This document shows positions 1 to 7,799 of a stretch of 37,038 bases of DNA, in pieces. The notes below the pieces were generated by a model. That model was not told the origin of the DNA. It did no database searches and saw only the letters and a list, made by a program, of their open reading frames with translations. Source of the DNA: Pavlovales sp. CCMP2436 (taxonomy: Eukaryota > Haptophyta > Pavlovophyceae > Pavlovales); assembly GCA_026770615.1 (NCBI GenBank), contig MU631348.1, positions 410,427-447,464 of the forward strand, read 5' to 3'. The stretch's first letter is position 1. Every line of letters begins with the position of its first letter. The translations under genes were made by a program, and so were the position numbers.

Positions 1-60
1 CGCGTGCCGATGGATCTCCGGTAGTGTGCCCGGGCAAGGGCGTTTAGGGAGATGATCTGC
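1..60 (-). repeat. Interspersed repeat family Y, end fragment
   Basis: The reverse complement of this edge matches 26671-26740 closely, and matches 21041-21110 more loosely. All three share the core GTCCTTGCCCGAGCACACTA, with small differences. It is a diverged copy of a dispersed repeat cut by the window edge. It shows that host-type repetitive DNA lies directly left of the viral block. The family has no coding capacity that I can see. Confidence 0.6.
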
Positions 61-273
61 TGGTTGCTGTTTGTCGTGTTCCCACGCTGGGCAGCGATCG
101 GGGCCAGCCGATAAATATAGTACATACACCTATTTAACTGCATGAAGTTCAATAATTGAAAACGGGTTCAAGCTCGCGTCTGATTGTGCTGGGCGTAGCA
201 CGCCCACCTTCGCGACAACCCGACGGCGCTGAAAGGCAAGTGATCGCGCAGCCAAGCTGCCAGACGCGCCAGC

Positions 274-636
274 TTGAATCCCTTTTGGCCAACGGACAGC
301 ATCGCTCAACCATCAGCCTTACCTCCTATGCAGGATGAGCCCAAACCCCCAACAGACAGCATCGCCCAAAATAAAGCACCAGCGGTCATACCACCTATGC
401 AGTATGAGCCCATACCCCTAATGAATAGCATCGCCCAAAACGAGGCACCAGCGGCTATACCATTTCTGCGGTATGAGCCCAAACCCCCAACGGGCAGCAT
501 CGCTCAGTATGAGCCCATATCCCCAACGACCATACCACCTATACAACAAGAGCCCATACCCCCAACGGACACCAGTGCACTGACCACCCCTGCCAAACGA
601 AGATGCCTGATGCGCAACCAACCTACGAATAATTAA
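274..636 (+). repeat. 69-bp tandem repeat with an open proline-rich frame
   Basis: A unit of 69 bp (23 codons) begins near 325 and again at 394, followed by shorter decayed copies to about 590. In the + frame it reads as repeats of the type PPMQ-EP-PPTDSIAQ, giving about 120 residues rich in Pro, Gln and Ile. The opposite strand is also partly open, as expected for a tandem repeat. It could be the low-complexity tail of a protein or a minisatellite. I do not recognise a domain and see no clear promoter. It abuts the point where the left fibre gene loses homology to its paralogue, so it may have arrived with that breakpoint. Confidence 0.4.
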
Positions 637-1517
637 GATTCATCAACAGGTGTAAACCCGAACATACCCTCCATGCAGCCTAAGCCCACCCTCAGGCCCA
701 GCCGAGGCCAGCAACGCTTACGCACATCAAACGTGGAAAAACCGCAACGAGAGACTGTCTCGAACCAAAACCTCATTGCTACCAAGAGCAGCCAGTCCCA
801 CCGAACCCAAAACAGGACTAGCCAGTCCCGCCATAAACCACGCGTCCGCAGGTCGCGGTCGTACGCTGCACTGAACTTGCCCGAGACTGAATCGAACTGA
901 AGAACACAATGACCGAAGCTCTCGGTTGAAATAGTGGGCCGCATCTGGGTTTGCCACTTGGTAACAACGACCGATGGAGAGTCGAGCGAGGTCCAATTGA
1001 AATCACGGCTTACCGATGAACTCGCATTGTTTTTAATCACCCGGATACTGTAATTCGTAGTGCCAACTGCGCCTGTGGGGTGGAGCATGTTCAGTGTGTA
1101 TGTGGACATCTTCAAGTCCGCCGTCGTTCCCTCGTTCGCCAGAGCCAGAGTATCGCCTATCACGCAAACGGTACCATCTGCTATCGGATTGGCCGTACCG
1201 TACGCAAATCGCACCCCGATAGACTCGTTATCAAATGTCATCTCGTTTGGTAGGTTCATCTCGGCTACAAAGTCCAGGGGGTTTGTGTAAATGCTTTGAT
1301 CGAAAGGGAGCGCCATATTTAAAGGTGATGTCGATGACGGATTTTTGATGACAAGGACCTTTTTAGTGTCGCTTGTTCGATTTTGTTCTTCGTATAGTCC
1401 GCTCAGGTTCAGGCGGGTCGCAGTGCCAGTGCTCGTCGCGAGGGGGACGACAATGGGTAAAGTTGCAGTTGACGATGAGGGTCCGATCGAACGACGTCCT
1501 CCGAGAACGCTGGCCAT
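633..1517 (-). pseudogene. Truncated paralogue of the fibre-like virion protein
   Basis: The first 215 or so residues run parallel to the neighbouring 657-residue fibre-like protein. They share a PIVVPL-TST motif near the start, a KK-LVI motif at 50-60, a LPNE motif near 90, the GDTL motif near 120 and the SFGHC motif near 200. Homology stops near position 866. After that the frame reads as Trp/Arg-rich residues with no virus-like pattern until a TAA. The gene is therefore a 5' half joined to unrelated DNA. The start ATG at 1517 is supported by an A/T-rich box about 25 bp upstream that matches the intact copy. It could still make a shortened protein, but a decayed duplicate is more likely. 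Its intact paralogue lies immediately upstream in the same orientation, so the pair is a tandem duplication. Confidence 0.7.
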
Positions 1518-1541
1518 CTAATTGATTTTGTATACCATGAT

Positions 1542-1558
1542 TGTATATTTTTTGTGTG
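1542..1558 (-). promoter_or_regulatory. A/T-rich promoter-like box before the truncated fibre gene
   Basis: On the minus strand this reads CACACAAAAAATATACA, 25 bp before the start codon. It is nearly identical to the box before the intact fibre gene at 3703-3720, which supports both start codons and a shared viral transcription signal. Confidence 0.45.
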
Positions 1559-1707
1559 GTGTTTTTTGGTGTTAGCTTGTATTAACAAGCCCAGTTGACG
1601 ACAAGCGGTAAAGGCCGCTGTTTACTATGCGTTTGTTTTTAGTGAGCATTATATTGAAATCATACGATGCTGTAATTCCTATTAAATTTAAAAGCTGCCC
1701 GTATACG

Positions 1708-3681
1708 TTACCTATGAGGATTCTGAACTGGTTTGTAGAAACTGGCAGTGCACTTAAAAACGAGGTGACAGCCAGTAATAAAGGTTATCTGGGGTATAAA
1801 CACAAAGGTGGTAGCTGTGCCGTTTGCACTCACCTTGGTTACAGTTAGCCGATAATACCGGTAAGGTATGTGATATGCTGTTATGTGAAACGTCACTGGA
1901 TTCTTGGCAACCCAGTTGGTCTTTGTGAGATTCTGTAACGGTGTAAAAACAGTGCTATTTGACCCCGAAATGTTAAATTCTGTAGGAGCCGTAACACCCG
2001 AGTACCTTGATGCGCTATCTATACGAAATGAGTGTAGTTTTGTAGCACTCGGGTATTCGATGCCCAAAAATTGGCTACCGACACCTGCCGATGTAAAGGT
2101 ACCCTCGGAGCTCCCCCAGTATGTGATTGTGTCTTTATTAAACGCATTGTTTGCTGCGAAATCGGTGTCGTTCAGATAAGTAGAGCTGCTCACCACCTTC
2201 CAACCCGAGGAGTTGCTCCAGTCTGGACTGGTAACAATAGAAATGTTGTTGGTAAACTCAGGTGACTCTTTATTTACGTTTACTATAGATGCGGGTGTGA
2301 TATGGCATTGAACGTCTGCACCCGTGTTGCTTGTTGTGATGAGCCACGAGCCATCTGAGGCTGAGCAGCTCACAAGATCGACATGCTCTGGTGTTTCGAA
2401 TACTTTGCTATCCGATCGCTCAATTGAGTTAAGGATATCAATAGGTGTGCCGTTTGTGCTTTGACCGTATATGCCTTGAAAGAAAGCGTTCCCCGGTTTG
2501 GATGCTTGTACGTTTTTATAATCGAAATCAGCGAGCGAAAGATCGCGCTCCGTATTGCTCAAAACGGTGAGCATATTGATAGGTGCAATAACACCCGTGT
2601 ACTCACCGCTCACAATTTCGGAGCCACAGACCCGGATAACTGGCCTATATACCCCCGAATAAATCGTAGCAAGCTCGCCTACCTCTACATCACGAGCAAT
2701 TTCCGCAGAACCCGCAAAAAACGAGACTTCGACACCATTGCCAGTGGTTATAAGCATAGTGTATTTTGTGTTTGCGGTGGCCACGTAGTTGGAGATATCG
2801 AAGATGATTTGGCGAGGGGAAATACCGTTTGACCCAGTAACATAGAGCCACACTTTAACACCTGGCCCTAAAACACCCGCAGCATATGCAAATGGGCGTG
2901 AAGCCATGTTTGTCGCCCAGTTCGGGTTGGCTCCCGATGGAGTCCTAAGAAGTCCGAGGCTGTCCTTGCTTGCATCGTCGCCTTGATTGTTCGAAACCCA
3001 AAAAAACCCTTCATATGTACCGTACGCAGGGTTATCTTCGGAAACGGCCGAAAAATTATTCGTACCCGAGTTGTACGACAGCTTGCAATGACCGAAGCTT
3101 ATCCCGTCTATTGTAGGTTGCATAATGTTGTCCCATTTTACGATGATTTGTGCTGGCGTATCGTCACTATTCCAGAAGAAAACTCTGGAGGAAAAAACGT
3201 TCAACGTAGGGGTCTTTACGATAACAATTTCGAACTCTGTGAATCCCCCATTCTTCACGTCCATCCTGAAAGTAGACAACTTCGGGTCACTCATCGCCTC
3301 GTCTTGCAATTTGAGGGTATCGCCGAGTGTAAATATTGATCCTTCTGAAATCGCTGAGACCTGAGCGAGCGAGAACTGCACCCCTACCGATTTTGTGTCG
3401 GAGGTTACCAGCTCGTTTGGAAGCTCCAGGTCGGCAACGAGATCTTGCGGGGACACATATAGACCCGAGTTGAAAGGAAGTACAAGGTTTGCAGAGGGAC
3501 TGGTCGCCGGGATTCTGATTACTAGTGTTTTTTTTGGATCTTGTGTCTGGTTCTGATTTTGCAGCGTAGAAGAGAGGCTGTTTAGACTAAGATGCGTCAA
3601 GGTGGTCGTGCTAGTGACGAGTGGAACTACGATGGGGTAAGTCGCTCCCTCGATAGAAACTCTCCCGAACACGTTCGACAT
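1708..3681 (-). CDS. Fibre-like virion protein with a C-terminal discoidin-type domain
   Basis: A 657-residue protein. The N-terminal 215 residues match the truncated paralogue next door. The middle part is beta-rich and Ser/Thr/Asn-rich, as in fibres and spikes. Residues of about 500-640 look like an F5/8 type C (discoidin, galactose-binding-like) fold: a W-S-SGWKVV start, an AFNKDTITYWGS stretch, an FLGIEYP strand, a P-TEFNISGS strand and a final YRYYRLTVTKV strand. In this fold family such a domain usually binds glycans, so attachment to the host surface is the likely role; that is inference. No signal peptide or membrane segment is evident. It lies in the leftward gene group with the packaging ATPase, and its promoter-like box is at 3703-3720. 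An unrelated secreted host lectin is possible, but the neighbours argue against it. Confidence 0.65.
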   Translation of the reverse strand: MSNVFGRVSIEGATYPIVVPLVTSTTTLTHLSLNSLSSTLQNQNQTQDPKKTLVIRIPATSPSANLVLPFNSGLYVSPQDLVADLELPNELVTSDTKSVGVQFSLAQVSAISEGSIFTLGDTLKLQDEAMSDPKLSTFRMDVKNGGFTEFEIVIVKTPTLNVFSSRVFFWNSDDTPAQIIVKWDNIMQPTIDGISFGHCKLSYNSGTNNFSAVSEDNPAYGTYEGFFWVSNNQGDDASKDSLGLLRTPSGANPNWATNMASRPFAYAAGVLGPGVKVWLYVTGSNGISPRQIIFDISNYVATANTKYTMLITTGNGVEVSFFAGSAEIARDVEVGELATIYSGVYRPVIRVCGSEIVSGEYTGVIAPINMLTVLSNTERDLSLADFDYKNVQASKPGNAFFQGIYGQSTNGTPIDILNSIERSDSKVFETPEHVDLVSCSASDGSWLITTSNTGADVQCHITPASIVNVNKESPEFTNNISIVTSPDWSNSSGWKVVSSSTYLNDTDFAANNAFNKDTITYWGSSEGTFTSAGVGSQFLGIEYPSATKLHSFRIDSASRYSGVTAPTEFNISGSNSTVFTPLQNLTKTNWVAKNPVTFHITAYHIPYRYYRLTVTKVSANGTATTFVFIPQITFITGCHLVFKCTASFYKPVQNPHR

Positions 3682-3702
3682 CTATGCGTTGTATGCAATT
3701 AT

Positions 3703-3720
3703 CGTATATTTTTTTGTGTG
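3703..3720 (-). promoter_or_regulatory. A/T-rich promoter-like box before the fibre gene
   Basis: The minus strand reads CACACAAAAAAATATACG, 22 bp upstream of the ATG at 3681. It shares its first 16 positions, apart from one A, with the box of the truncated paralogue and resembles the AAAATATACG of the penton gene box at 6485-6500. Confidence 0.5.
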
Positions 3721-3741
3721 CAACGTCCACGGAGCTGGTCA

Positions 3742-5034
3742 CTATAGAATCATGCTCTTGTGGACTCCGAATACGGTACCGATAGCAGCCCTAGCCCGGA
3801 TCGATTGCAGATCACCGTATCGATCCCTGATTGGTCTCAAAAGCGCAGAGTAGGTGACAAGTCTCTGTCTCTGTTCGTCTGCTTCAACGGGGCTCCTCGG
3901 TGGGAAATTACGCATGTCGCTGAGCCCCTGCATTATTTCATAATCAGATTCGGAGTACACAAGCCCAATCTTTTCAATGTCGGCCTGCCTAGCCATCACG
4001 CCCTGTTTATTAAGTCCTGCCGGTCTTCCCGACGACCTGGATCCCGACCCTCCCCGACTCCCGGATGAGCCCGATTCGTAAGTTGGGGTTGTTGGGGTTG
4101 CTGCCTTAGGCCCTGCAGTCGTTCGGGGCGTTGGTGGCGTAAAGGTTAGGGCCGGTACCTGCTGTTGCCGCGATGACGATTGTGAAGATTGTGACGACTG
4201 GGTGTCCTGCTGCGACCGCCTCACAAACCCAAGTGGAAGTGGAGGCCCGTAAAAAAGACGAAGTGGGGTCGACGGTGGCGGGTGAGGTATAAATGGTGCG
4301 AGCGTAACTGCCGGATTGACTTGGAAGCGCCGTGTGTCGGGTCGAACCTGCATGGGCATCATAGCCAAAACGTTCGATGTGCCTCCCGGGGGCATCGGGG
4401 CCATAGGAGCCACTGGAGCTGCCTGAGCGATCGGTGCGACCGGTGCTGGTGTCTGCGAACCATAGGGCGGTTGTGGCCGGAATTCTGGTGGTAAAACGCC
4501 GCTCGCGTCGGGTACTGCCGGTGGACCTTGAGCGGTTGTCTGCGGAGGTACTCTGCTATAGAAGACCTGATCGCCCCTACCGCCGGAAACTGCACCCCTC
4601 GGACTCATGAATCCTGAGGTGGTGTTGCTATTTGTGGGGCGCTCTCGTCCGTTTAGCATCGGTGTCATGCGAGCTGGAATAATAGAACGGTTAAGCACCG
4701 GTTCTCCCCGCATGTTGTTTAGCACGTCGTCGTATATACCCGCATCTCTGAATGCGTTGTAAATTGTTTTTGGTTCGCGAGGAAGTCGTGGAAGATCGAT
4801 TTGGGGGACGCTGTCTATTATCACAGGTCGTGGACTAAACACTAAGTTTTCTGAGAAAGCATGGTGACGTGGCCCCGTCATATACATTGGAGCTATGGAT
4901 CCAGCCTTAAAAATCGGGTGCATAGCACCGTCGTAAGGTCGTCCATTGAGCAAATAGTGGGTCACTCTATTCCGCGGATCTGTGTCAGTGAGAGCGAGGA
5001 GTCGGTCCCTTTTCAGGTTGTTAACAGCTCCCAT
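3742..5034 (-). CDS. Proline-rich structural-type protein of unknown function
   Basis: A 430-residue protein that I do not recognise. Residues 1-110 look ordered, with Arg, Pro and aromatic residues (a GRPYDGAMHPIF stretch near 31). Residues of about 150-345 are low in complexity: Pro/Ala/Gln runs, a QSSQSSQSSS stretch and a Gly/Ser/Arg-rich linker. The last 75 residues are again ordered and charged, beginning near a GLNKQGVMARQADIEKIGL stretch. Two short ordered ends joined by a long flexible linker suggest a scaffold, minor virion or core protein; that is inference from composition. It starts 32 bp downstream of the ATPase gene stop in the same orientation, so the two may share a transcript. 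It ends with TAG followed at once by TGA. Confidence 0.6.
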   Translation of the reverse strand: MGAVNNLKRDRLLALTDTDPRNRVTHYLLNGRPYDGAMHPIFKAGSIAPMYMTGPRHHAFSENLVFSPRPVIIDSVPQIDLPRLPREPKTIYNAFRDAGIYDDVLNNMRGEPVLNRSIIPARMTPMLNGRERPTNSNTTSGFMSPRGAVSGGRGDQVFYSRVPPQTTAQGPPAVPDASGVLPPEFRPQPPYGSQTPAPVAPIAQAAPVAPMAPMPPGGTSNVLAMMPMQVRPDTRRFQVNPAVTLAPFIPHPPPSTPLRLFYGPPLPLGFVRRSQQDTQSSQSSQSSSRQQQVPALTFTPPTPRTTAGPKAATPTTPTYESGSSGSRGGSGSRSSGRPAGLNKQGVMARQADIEKIGLVYSESDYEIMQGLSDMRNFPPRSPVEADEQRQRLVTYSALLRPIRDRYGDLQSIRARAAIGTVFGVHKSMIL

Positions 5035-5066
5035 TTGCTTGCTGCTTTGTGATTGTCCCAGACATT

Positions 5067-5879
5067 TTATTTACCTCTGTATGTGATTTTAGCAAATTTG
5101 TTGTAGATCAATGCATTCCCTATATCGAGAAACATGAATTGATGCAAGTCTGCTCCTGGAGCAAAAACGTGATTATAGAGCGCCTGGAACTCGATTCTAT
5201 CACGCGGAACCAGCTCTTCCCGTATACTTTCTAGCTCCCGTAGATTGTTGGCGCGGAACAAAAAAAGAGCCGATATCAGCTTCCTTATTGTGAGCGGTAC
5301 GGAGCGGTACGTCTGTGTTATCACCCATACGCTCACTCTAAGGTGTCTCCTATTGGATATCAGTTTCTCAAGGGCTGTCTTAAGCGTATTTTCCTTGAGA
5401 GACGACATGAAATCATCGATAATAATAAGTGAGTTCTCTTTTCTCTTTGAAGCTATCTCAAGCTTCGCGATTACACGCTCGAGCGAATCCTTGTTTAATT
5501 CATGATAGACCTTATCATGGCCTTGAAAAGGCGAATTAGTCATGGAAGCAAAGCTAGTAGCTGGAACAAAGAGGTGGACGTGGTTAAAAACACTAGCGTA
5601 GATATTTGGAGAAGTTTGTGTGAGCAGGGCAGTGGACAGGCTTGTTTTCCCACTGCGCGGGGGCCCTATGAAGGTCGCGAACATGTGTTGTGCAGGTAGG
5701 GGTTTCGGTATATCACCTAATGCGTTGTCCACGCTAAAGCGAGGTATAGTGAGCCGTATTTCATTGCTTTCTTCAATAACTCTGTCTGTCGAGTTATCCG
5801 TCTGTGGGACCGTTTGTGAGTCCGTCGGGTCTTCAGAAGTCTCAGGAGACTTGGTCGATACCACCATTGGTCTATACAT
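5067..5879 (-). CDS. Genome-packaging ATPase (FtsK/HerA, A32-like)
   Basis: A 270-residue P-loop ATPase of the kind that pumps viral DNA into the capsid in polintons, virophages, PLVs and large DNA viruses. The Walker A motif GPPRSGKTS is at about residues 71-79. The Walker B motif LIIIDDF is near 150. A later ITQTY motif, with Gln-Thr after a hydrophobic strand, fits the sensor position in this family. The length matches the family. About 60 N-terminal residues before the Walker A strand are acidic and Ser/Thr-rich, probably flexible. The start at 5879 is supported by an AAAATAAAAATAAAG box just upstream. The gene lies between the proline-rich protein and the 174-residue protein in the leftward group, beside the divergent capsid genes, which is the usual morphogenesis clustering. 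Confidence 0.87.
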   Translation of the reverse strand: MYRPMVVSTKSPETSEDPTDSQTVPQTDNSTDRVIEESNEIRLTIPRFSVDNALGDIPKPLPAQHMFATFIGPPRSGKTSLSTALLTQTSPNIYASVFNHVHLFVPATSFASMTNSPFQGHDKVYHELNKDSLERVIAKLEIASKRKENSLIIIDDFMSSLKENTLKTALEKLISNRRHLRVSVWVITQTYRSVPLTIRKLISALFLFRANNLRELESIREELVPRDRIEFQALYNHVFAPGADLHQFMFLDIGNALIYNKFAKITYRGK

Positions 5880-5883
5880 TGCC

Positions 5884-5898
5884 TTTATTTTTATTTTA
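5884..5898 (-). promoter_or_regulatory. A/T-rich promoter-like box before the ATPase gene
   Basis: The minus strand reads AAAATAAAAATAAAG only 5 bp before the ATG. It shares AAATAAAAAT with the boxes at 6451-6465 and 7763-7777. Its closeness to the start codon is unusual compared with the 20-25 bp seen elsewhere, so the true start could be a later ATG. Confidence 0.4.
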
Positions 5899-5901
5899 CG
5901 G

Positions 5902-6426
5902 TCACACGTACCGTATCGAGATAGCCGGCCTCTCGTAATAGCGGACTGGGTTTGCTTCCACGGTCTCAGTCGCGCCTACCGGTTCATAAGGGGTCTCTTG
6001 AGTAGCTTGAGTGGGTTGAGGGGCTTGTGGGGCTTGTGAGGGTTGGGGGGTCTGGTTGTTACCTGACACATTGAAACCGTATTTATTCGATAGCTTGATC
6101 GCCAGTGCATACTCCTCCAGTGCTGCTTTCTCGCGAGCCTTCTCAGATGCGGCCGCGACCCGTAGGATTTTCGCGTCTGCGAGTATCTGCACTCGCCGTT
6201 TATTTGCAGCCAGATAATTGAGTCGCTGTTTCTCACTGGGGATCCGTTTTGCCTTGACTGGTGCGGTTGTAGGGGTAGCTGGAGGGGTTGCCGTAGAGGC
6301 CGTCGAGGCGGTCGAGGTGGTGACTGGCAAGGGCAAATTTGTTTCCGGTGCGATGGGGTTCGATATGTGGTGATCTCCGATGGTAACTGTGGCTTCTTCC
6401 TCGGTTACTTTGCTCTTTTTCTCCAT
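5902..6426 (-). CDS. Small basic/Ala-rich viral protein, unknown function
   Basis: A 174-residue protein with no family I recognise. Residues 1-55 are Thr/Ala/Pro-rich and probably disordered. Residues of about 60-115 are rich in Lys, Arg, Ala and Glu and should form a helix or coiled coil (a QRLNYLAANKRRVQ stretch followed by ASEKAREKAALEEYALAIKL). Residues 120-150 are a Pro/Gln/Ala linker. The C-terminus is short and ordered, ending in ISIRYV. A basic helical segment flanked by linkers suggests a DNA-associated or scaffold protein, by inference. It starts across a 95-bp spacer from the penton gene, and that spacer holds a promoter-like box for each side. Confidence 0.6.
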   Translation of the reverse strand: MEKKSKVTEEEATVTIGDHHISNPIAPETNLPLPVTTSTASTASTATPPATPTTAPVKAKRIPSEKQRLNYLAANKRRVQILADAKILRVAAASEKAREKAALEEYALAIKLSNKYGFNVSGNNQTPQPSQAPQAPQPTQATQETPYEPVGATETVEANPVRYYERPAISIRYV

Positions 6427-6450
6427 AACAAAGATGGCACTAGTATACCG

Positions 6451-6465
6451 CTAGATTTTTATTTC
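6451..6465 (-). promoter_or_regulatory. A/T-rich promoter-like box (leftward)
   Basis: The minus strand reads GAAATAAAAATCTAG, 25 bp before the ATG at 6426. The same 15 bases occur before the major capsid gene at 7763-7777, also 23-25 bp upstream. Confidence 0.6.
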
Positions 6466-6484
6466 ATGGTGAACAATGACCGAT

Positions 6485-6500
6485 AAAATAAAAATATACG
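6485..6500 (+). promoter_or_regulatory. A/T-rich promoter-like box before the penton-like gene
   Basis: AAAATAAAAATATACG lies 22 bp before the ATG at 6522. Its left part matches the capsid and ATPase boxes and its right part matches the fibre boxes, so it links the two subtypes. Confidence 0.55.
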
Positions 6501-6521
6501 AGACTGCCATAACGTTCCATC

Positions 6522-7295
6522 ATGGTGCTTCACCGCCTGTATCTGAGTAGCGATCAAGCCGACAAATACATCATCGATGTGTATCGTACGGATAGCGTGG
6601 TTTTCGATTTGTCTCCGGGCGTCAGCCTCTCAGGGCGAGAATCCATGTACGTTCGTCTGGAGAGCTGCTCTATTCCTATCGTACAGCCCAACGTCAACCC
6701 AAAGAATAACAAGTTCGTCCTGCTGCTCGCAGGGGACGAGATGGTGTCAGTCGAGATACCGCCTAGCCAGTATACGAGCGGAGAGCCCCTCGCCAGCGCC
6801 ATCAATTCTACTTCGGCCATGTTGACCGCGGGTGTGAGCTCGGCATTTAACTCGACAACGAACAAACTATCATTCTCCCATAGTCAGGGTGGGAACATCT
6901 CTATCGCCACGTTTGAGGGCACCACTTCCCATAAAACTTTGGGGATGAATAAAAGCTACAATATAACGATTCCTTCGGGCGTCCCGACAGCTGCACCACG
7001 CATGATCGATCTCGGCGGGGCTCGCTCGATTCTGATCGCGAGCGAATCGTTTGAGTTAGATGTGCAGGATTCGCGTAGTCGCCTTGGTGAGAACACAACC
7101 AATTTGCTTGCCTCCGTGCCCGTAAATGTTGGGTATGGCGATATCCAGGTCTTCAAATCCGACTCGGCTCTGTACATGAACGCGCGCCGCCGCAACTTGA
7201 GCAGTGTGATCATATCCCTCCTAGACGAGAACCAGCTCCCGTATGACACACAGGGCCTATCGTGGTCTATAGTGGTCGATGTCATGGTCGACTAG
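6522..7295 (+). CDS. Penton-like minor capsid protein (single jelly roll)
   Basis: A 257-residue beta-rich protein. Its layout is that of the minor capsid (vertex) protein of polintons, virophages and PLVs: an N-terminal strand pattern with SLSGRESMYVRLESCSIPIV near residue 30, a strand on a conserved NNKFVLLL stretch, then a YTSGEPLASAINS helix typical of the region where the ends of the bases meet, and a FSHSQGGNISIATFEG strand pair. About 100 further residues form more strands, ending WSIVVDVMVD. It would form the pentamers at the capsid vertices. It is the first rightward gene, facing the 174-residue protein, and is followed by a small gene and then the major capsid gene, a common order in these viruses. 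No cysteine is expected to matter. The family call is from pattern, not a search. Confidence 0.72.
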   Translation: MVLHRLYLSSDQADKYIIDVYRTDSVVFDLSPGVSLSGRESMYVRLESCSIPIVQPNVNPKNNKFVLLLAGDEMVSVEIPPSQYTSGEPLASAINSTSAMLTAGVSSAFNSTTNKLSFSHSQGGNISIATFEGTTSHKTLGMNKSYNITIPSGVPTAAPRMIDLGGARSILIASESFELDVQDSRSRLGENTTNLLASVPVNVGYGDIQVFKSDSALYMNARRRNLSSVIISLLDENQLPYDTQGLSWSIVVDVMVD

Positions 7296-7351
7296 CCATT
7301 TTCGCCGGTGTTGATTAATATCTCGCGCAATTGTACATATAGAGCATCAAA

Positions 7352-7694
7352 ATGAACTGGGGTCGCTTCGGAAAAACTTTCGAGGTGGGGTTCTCGTGCT
7401 TTGCCAAAATTACAGCAATTCGGTCGCCAGTCGGGTAATTTTTTCCACAACGCTGCGTCTACCGTCTCGAAAATCGCACAGAACGCAAGGCTCGGTTTGA
7501 ATGCCATCGAGAACTCGGAGCTTGGTCGGATCCCGGGGGCTGGAGAAGCTCTAGGCTTCGGACGTGATTTGCTTAATGGCCTCTCGGCTGGCGCCCGGGT
7601 AGCTGGCCAGGTGGGCAATTTTGCTTCGGGGGTAGGGGGGAGCAAGGAGTTACGGGGTCTGACGAGCCAGTTTGAGCGTATGGCCAACTCTTAA
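7352..7694 (+). CDS. Small Gly/Ala-rich capsid-region protein, possibly spliced
   Basis: The frame ending at 7694 is open from 7356 but has no ATG before the conserved-looking part (about 93 residues from 7416). The only nearby ATG is at 7352, in a different frame, and reads MNWGRFGKTFE. A 31-nt stretch at 7385-7415 starts with GTGGGG and ends with TTACAG. Removing it joins the two frames and gives MNWGRFGKTFE followed by QFGRQSGNFFHNAA, a 103-residue protein. The product is rich in Gly, Ala, Asn and Ser, with a helical SKIAQNARLGLNAIENSELG part and a GSKELRGLTSQFERMANS end. It may be a minor virion or membrane-active protein; I do not recognise a family. A frameshift, or a TTG start at 7401, are alternatives. 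It lies between the two capsid genes. Confidence 0.55.
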
Positions 7695-7697
7695 CGC

Positions 7698-7745
7698 AAG
7701 TGACGTCGATGGCGTCGTAGGTTGACGTCGTTGGCGTCGTTTGCC
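7698..7745 (+). repeat. Two-copy GACGTCG-GGCGTCG repeat
   Basis: Two imperfect copies of a 22-23 bp unit (GTGACGTCGATGGCGTCGTA and a variant) lie between the small gene and the capsid promoter box. They could be a protein-binding site or replication-slippage product. Confidence 0.4.
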
Positions 7746-7762
7746 ACACAATCCAAATAATC

Positions 7763-7777
7763 GAAATAAAAATCTAG
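7763..7777 (+). promoter_or_regulatory. A/T-rich promoter-like box before the major capsid gene
   Basis: GAAATAAAAATCTAG is 23 bp before the capsid ATG and identical to the box at 6451-6465 on the other strand. Confidence 0.6.
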
Positions 7778-7799
7778 GGGCCTTGTACAAGGAAAAACA

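Noticed and set aside
673..900. 75-residue Arg/Ser/Gln-rich plus frame
   Set aside because: Its end is antisense to the fibre homology region, and the rest has no pattern beyond composition.
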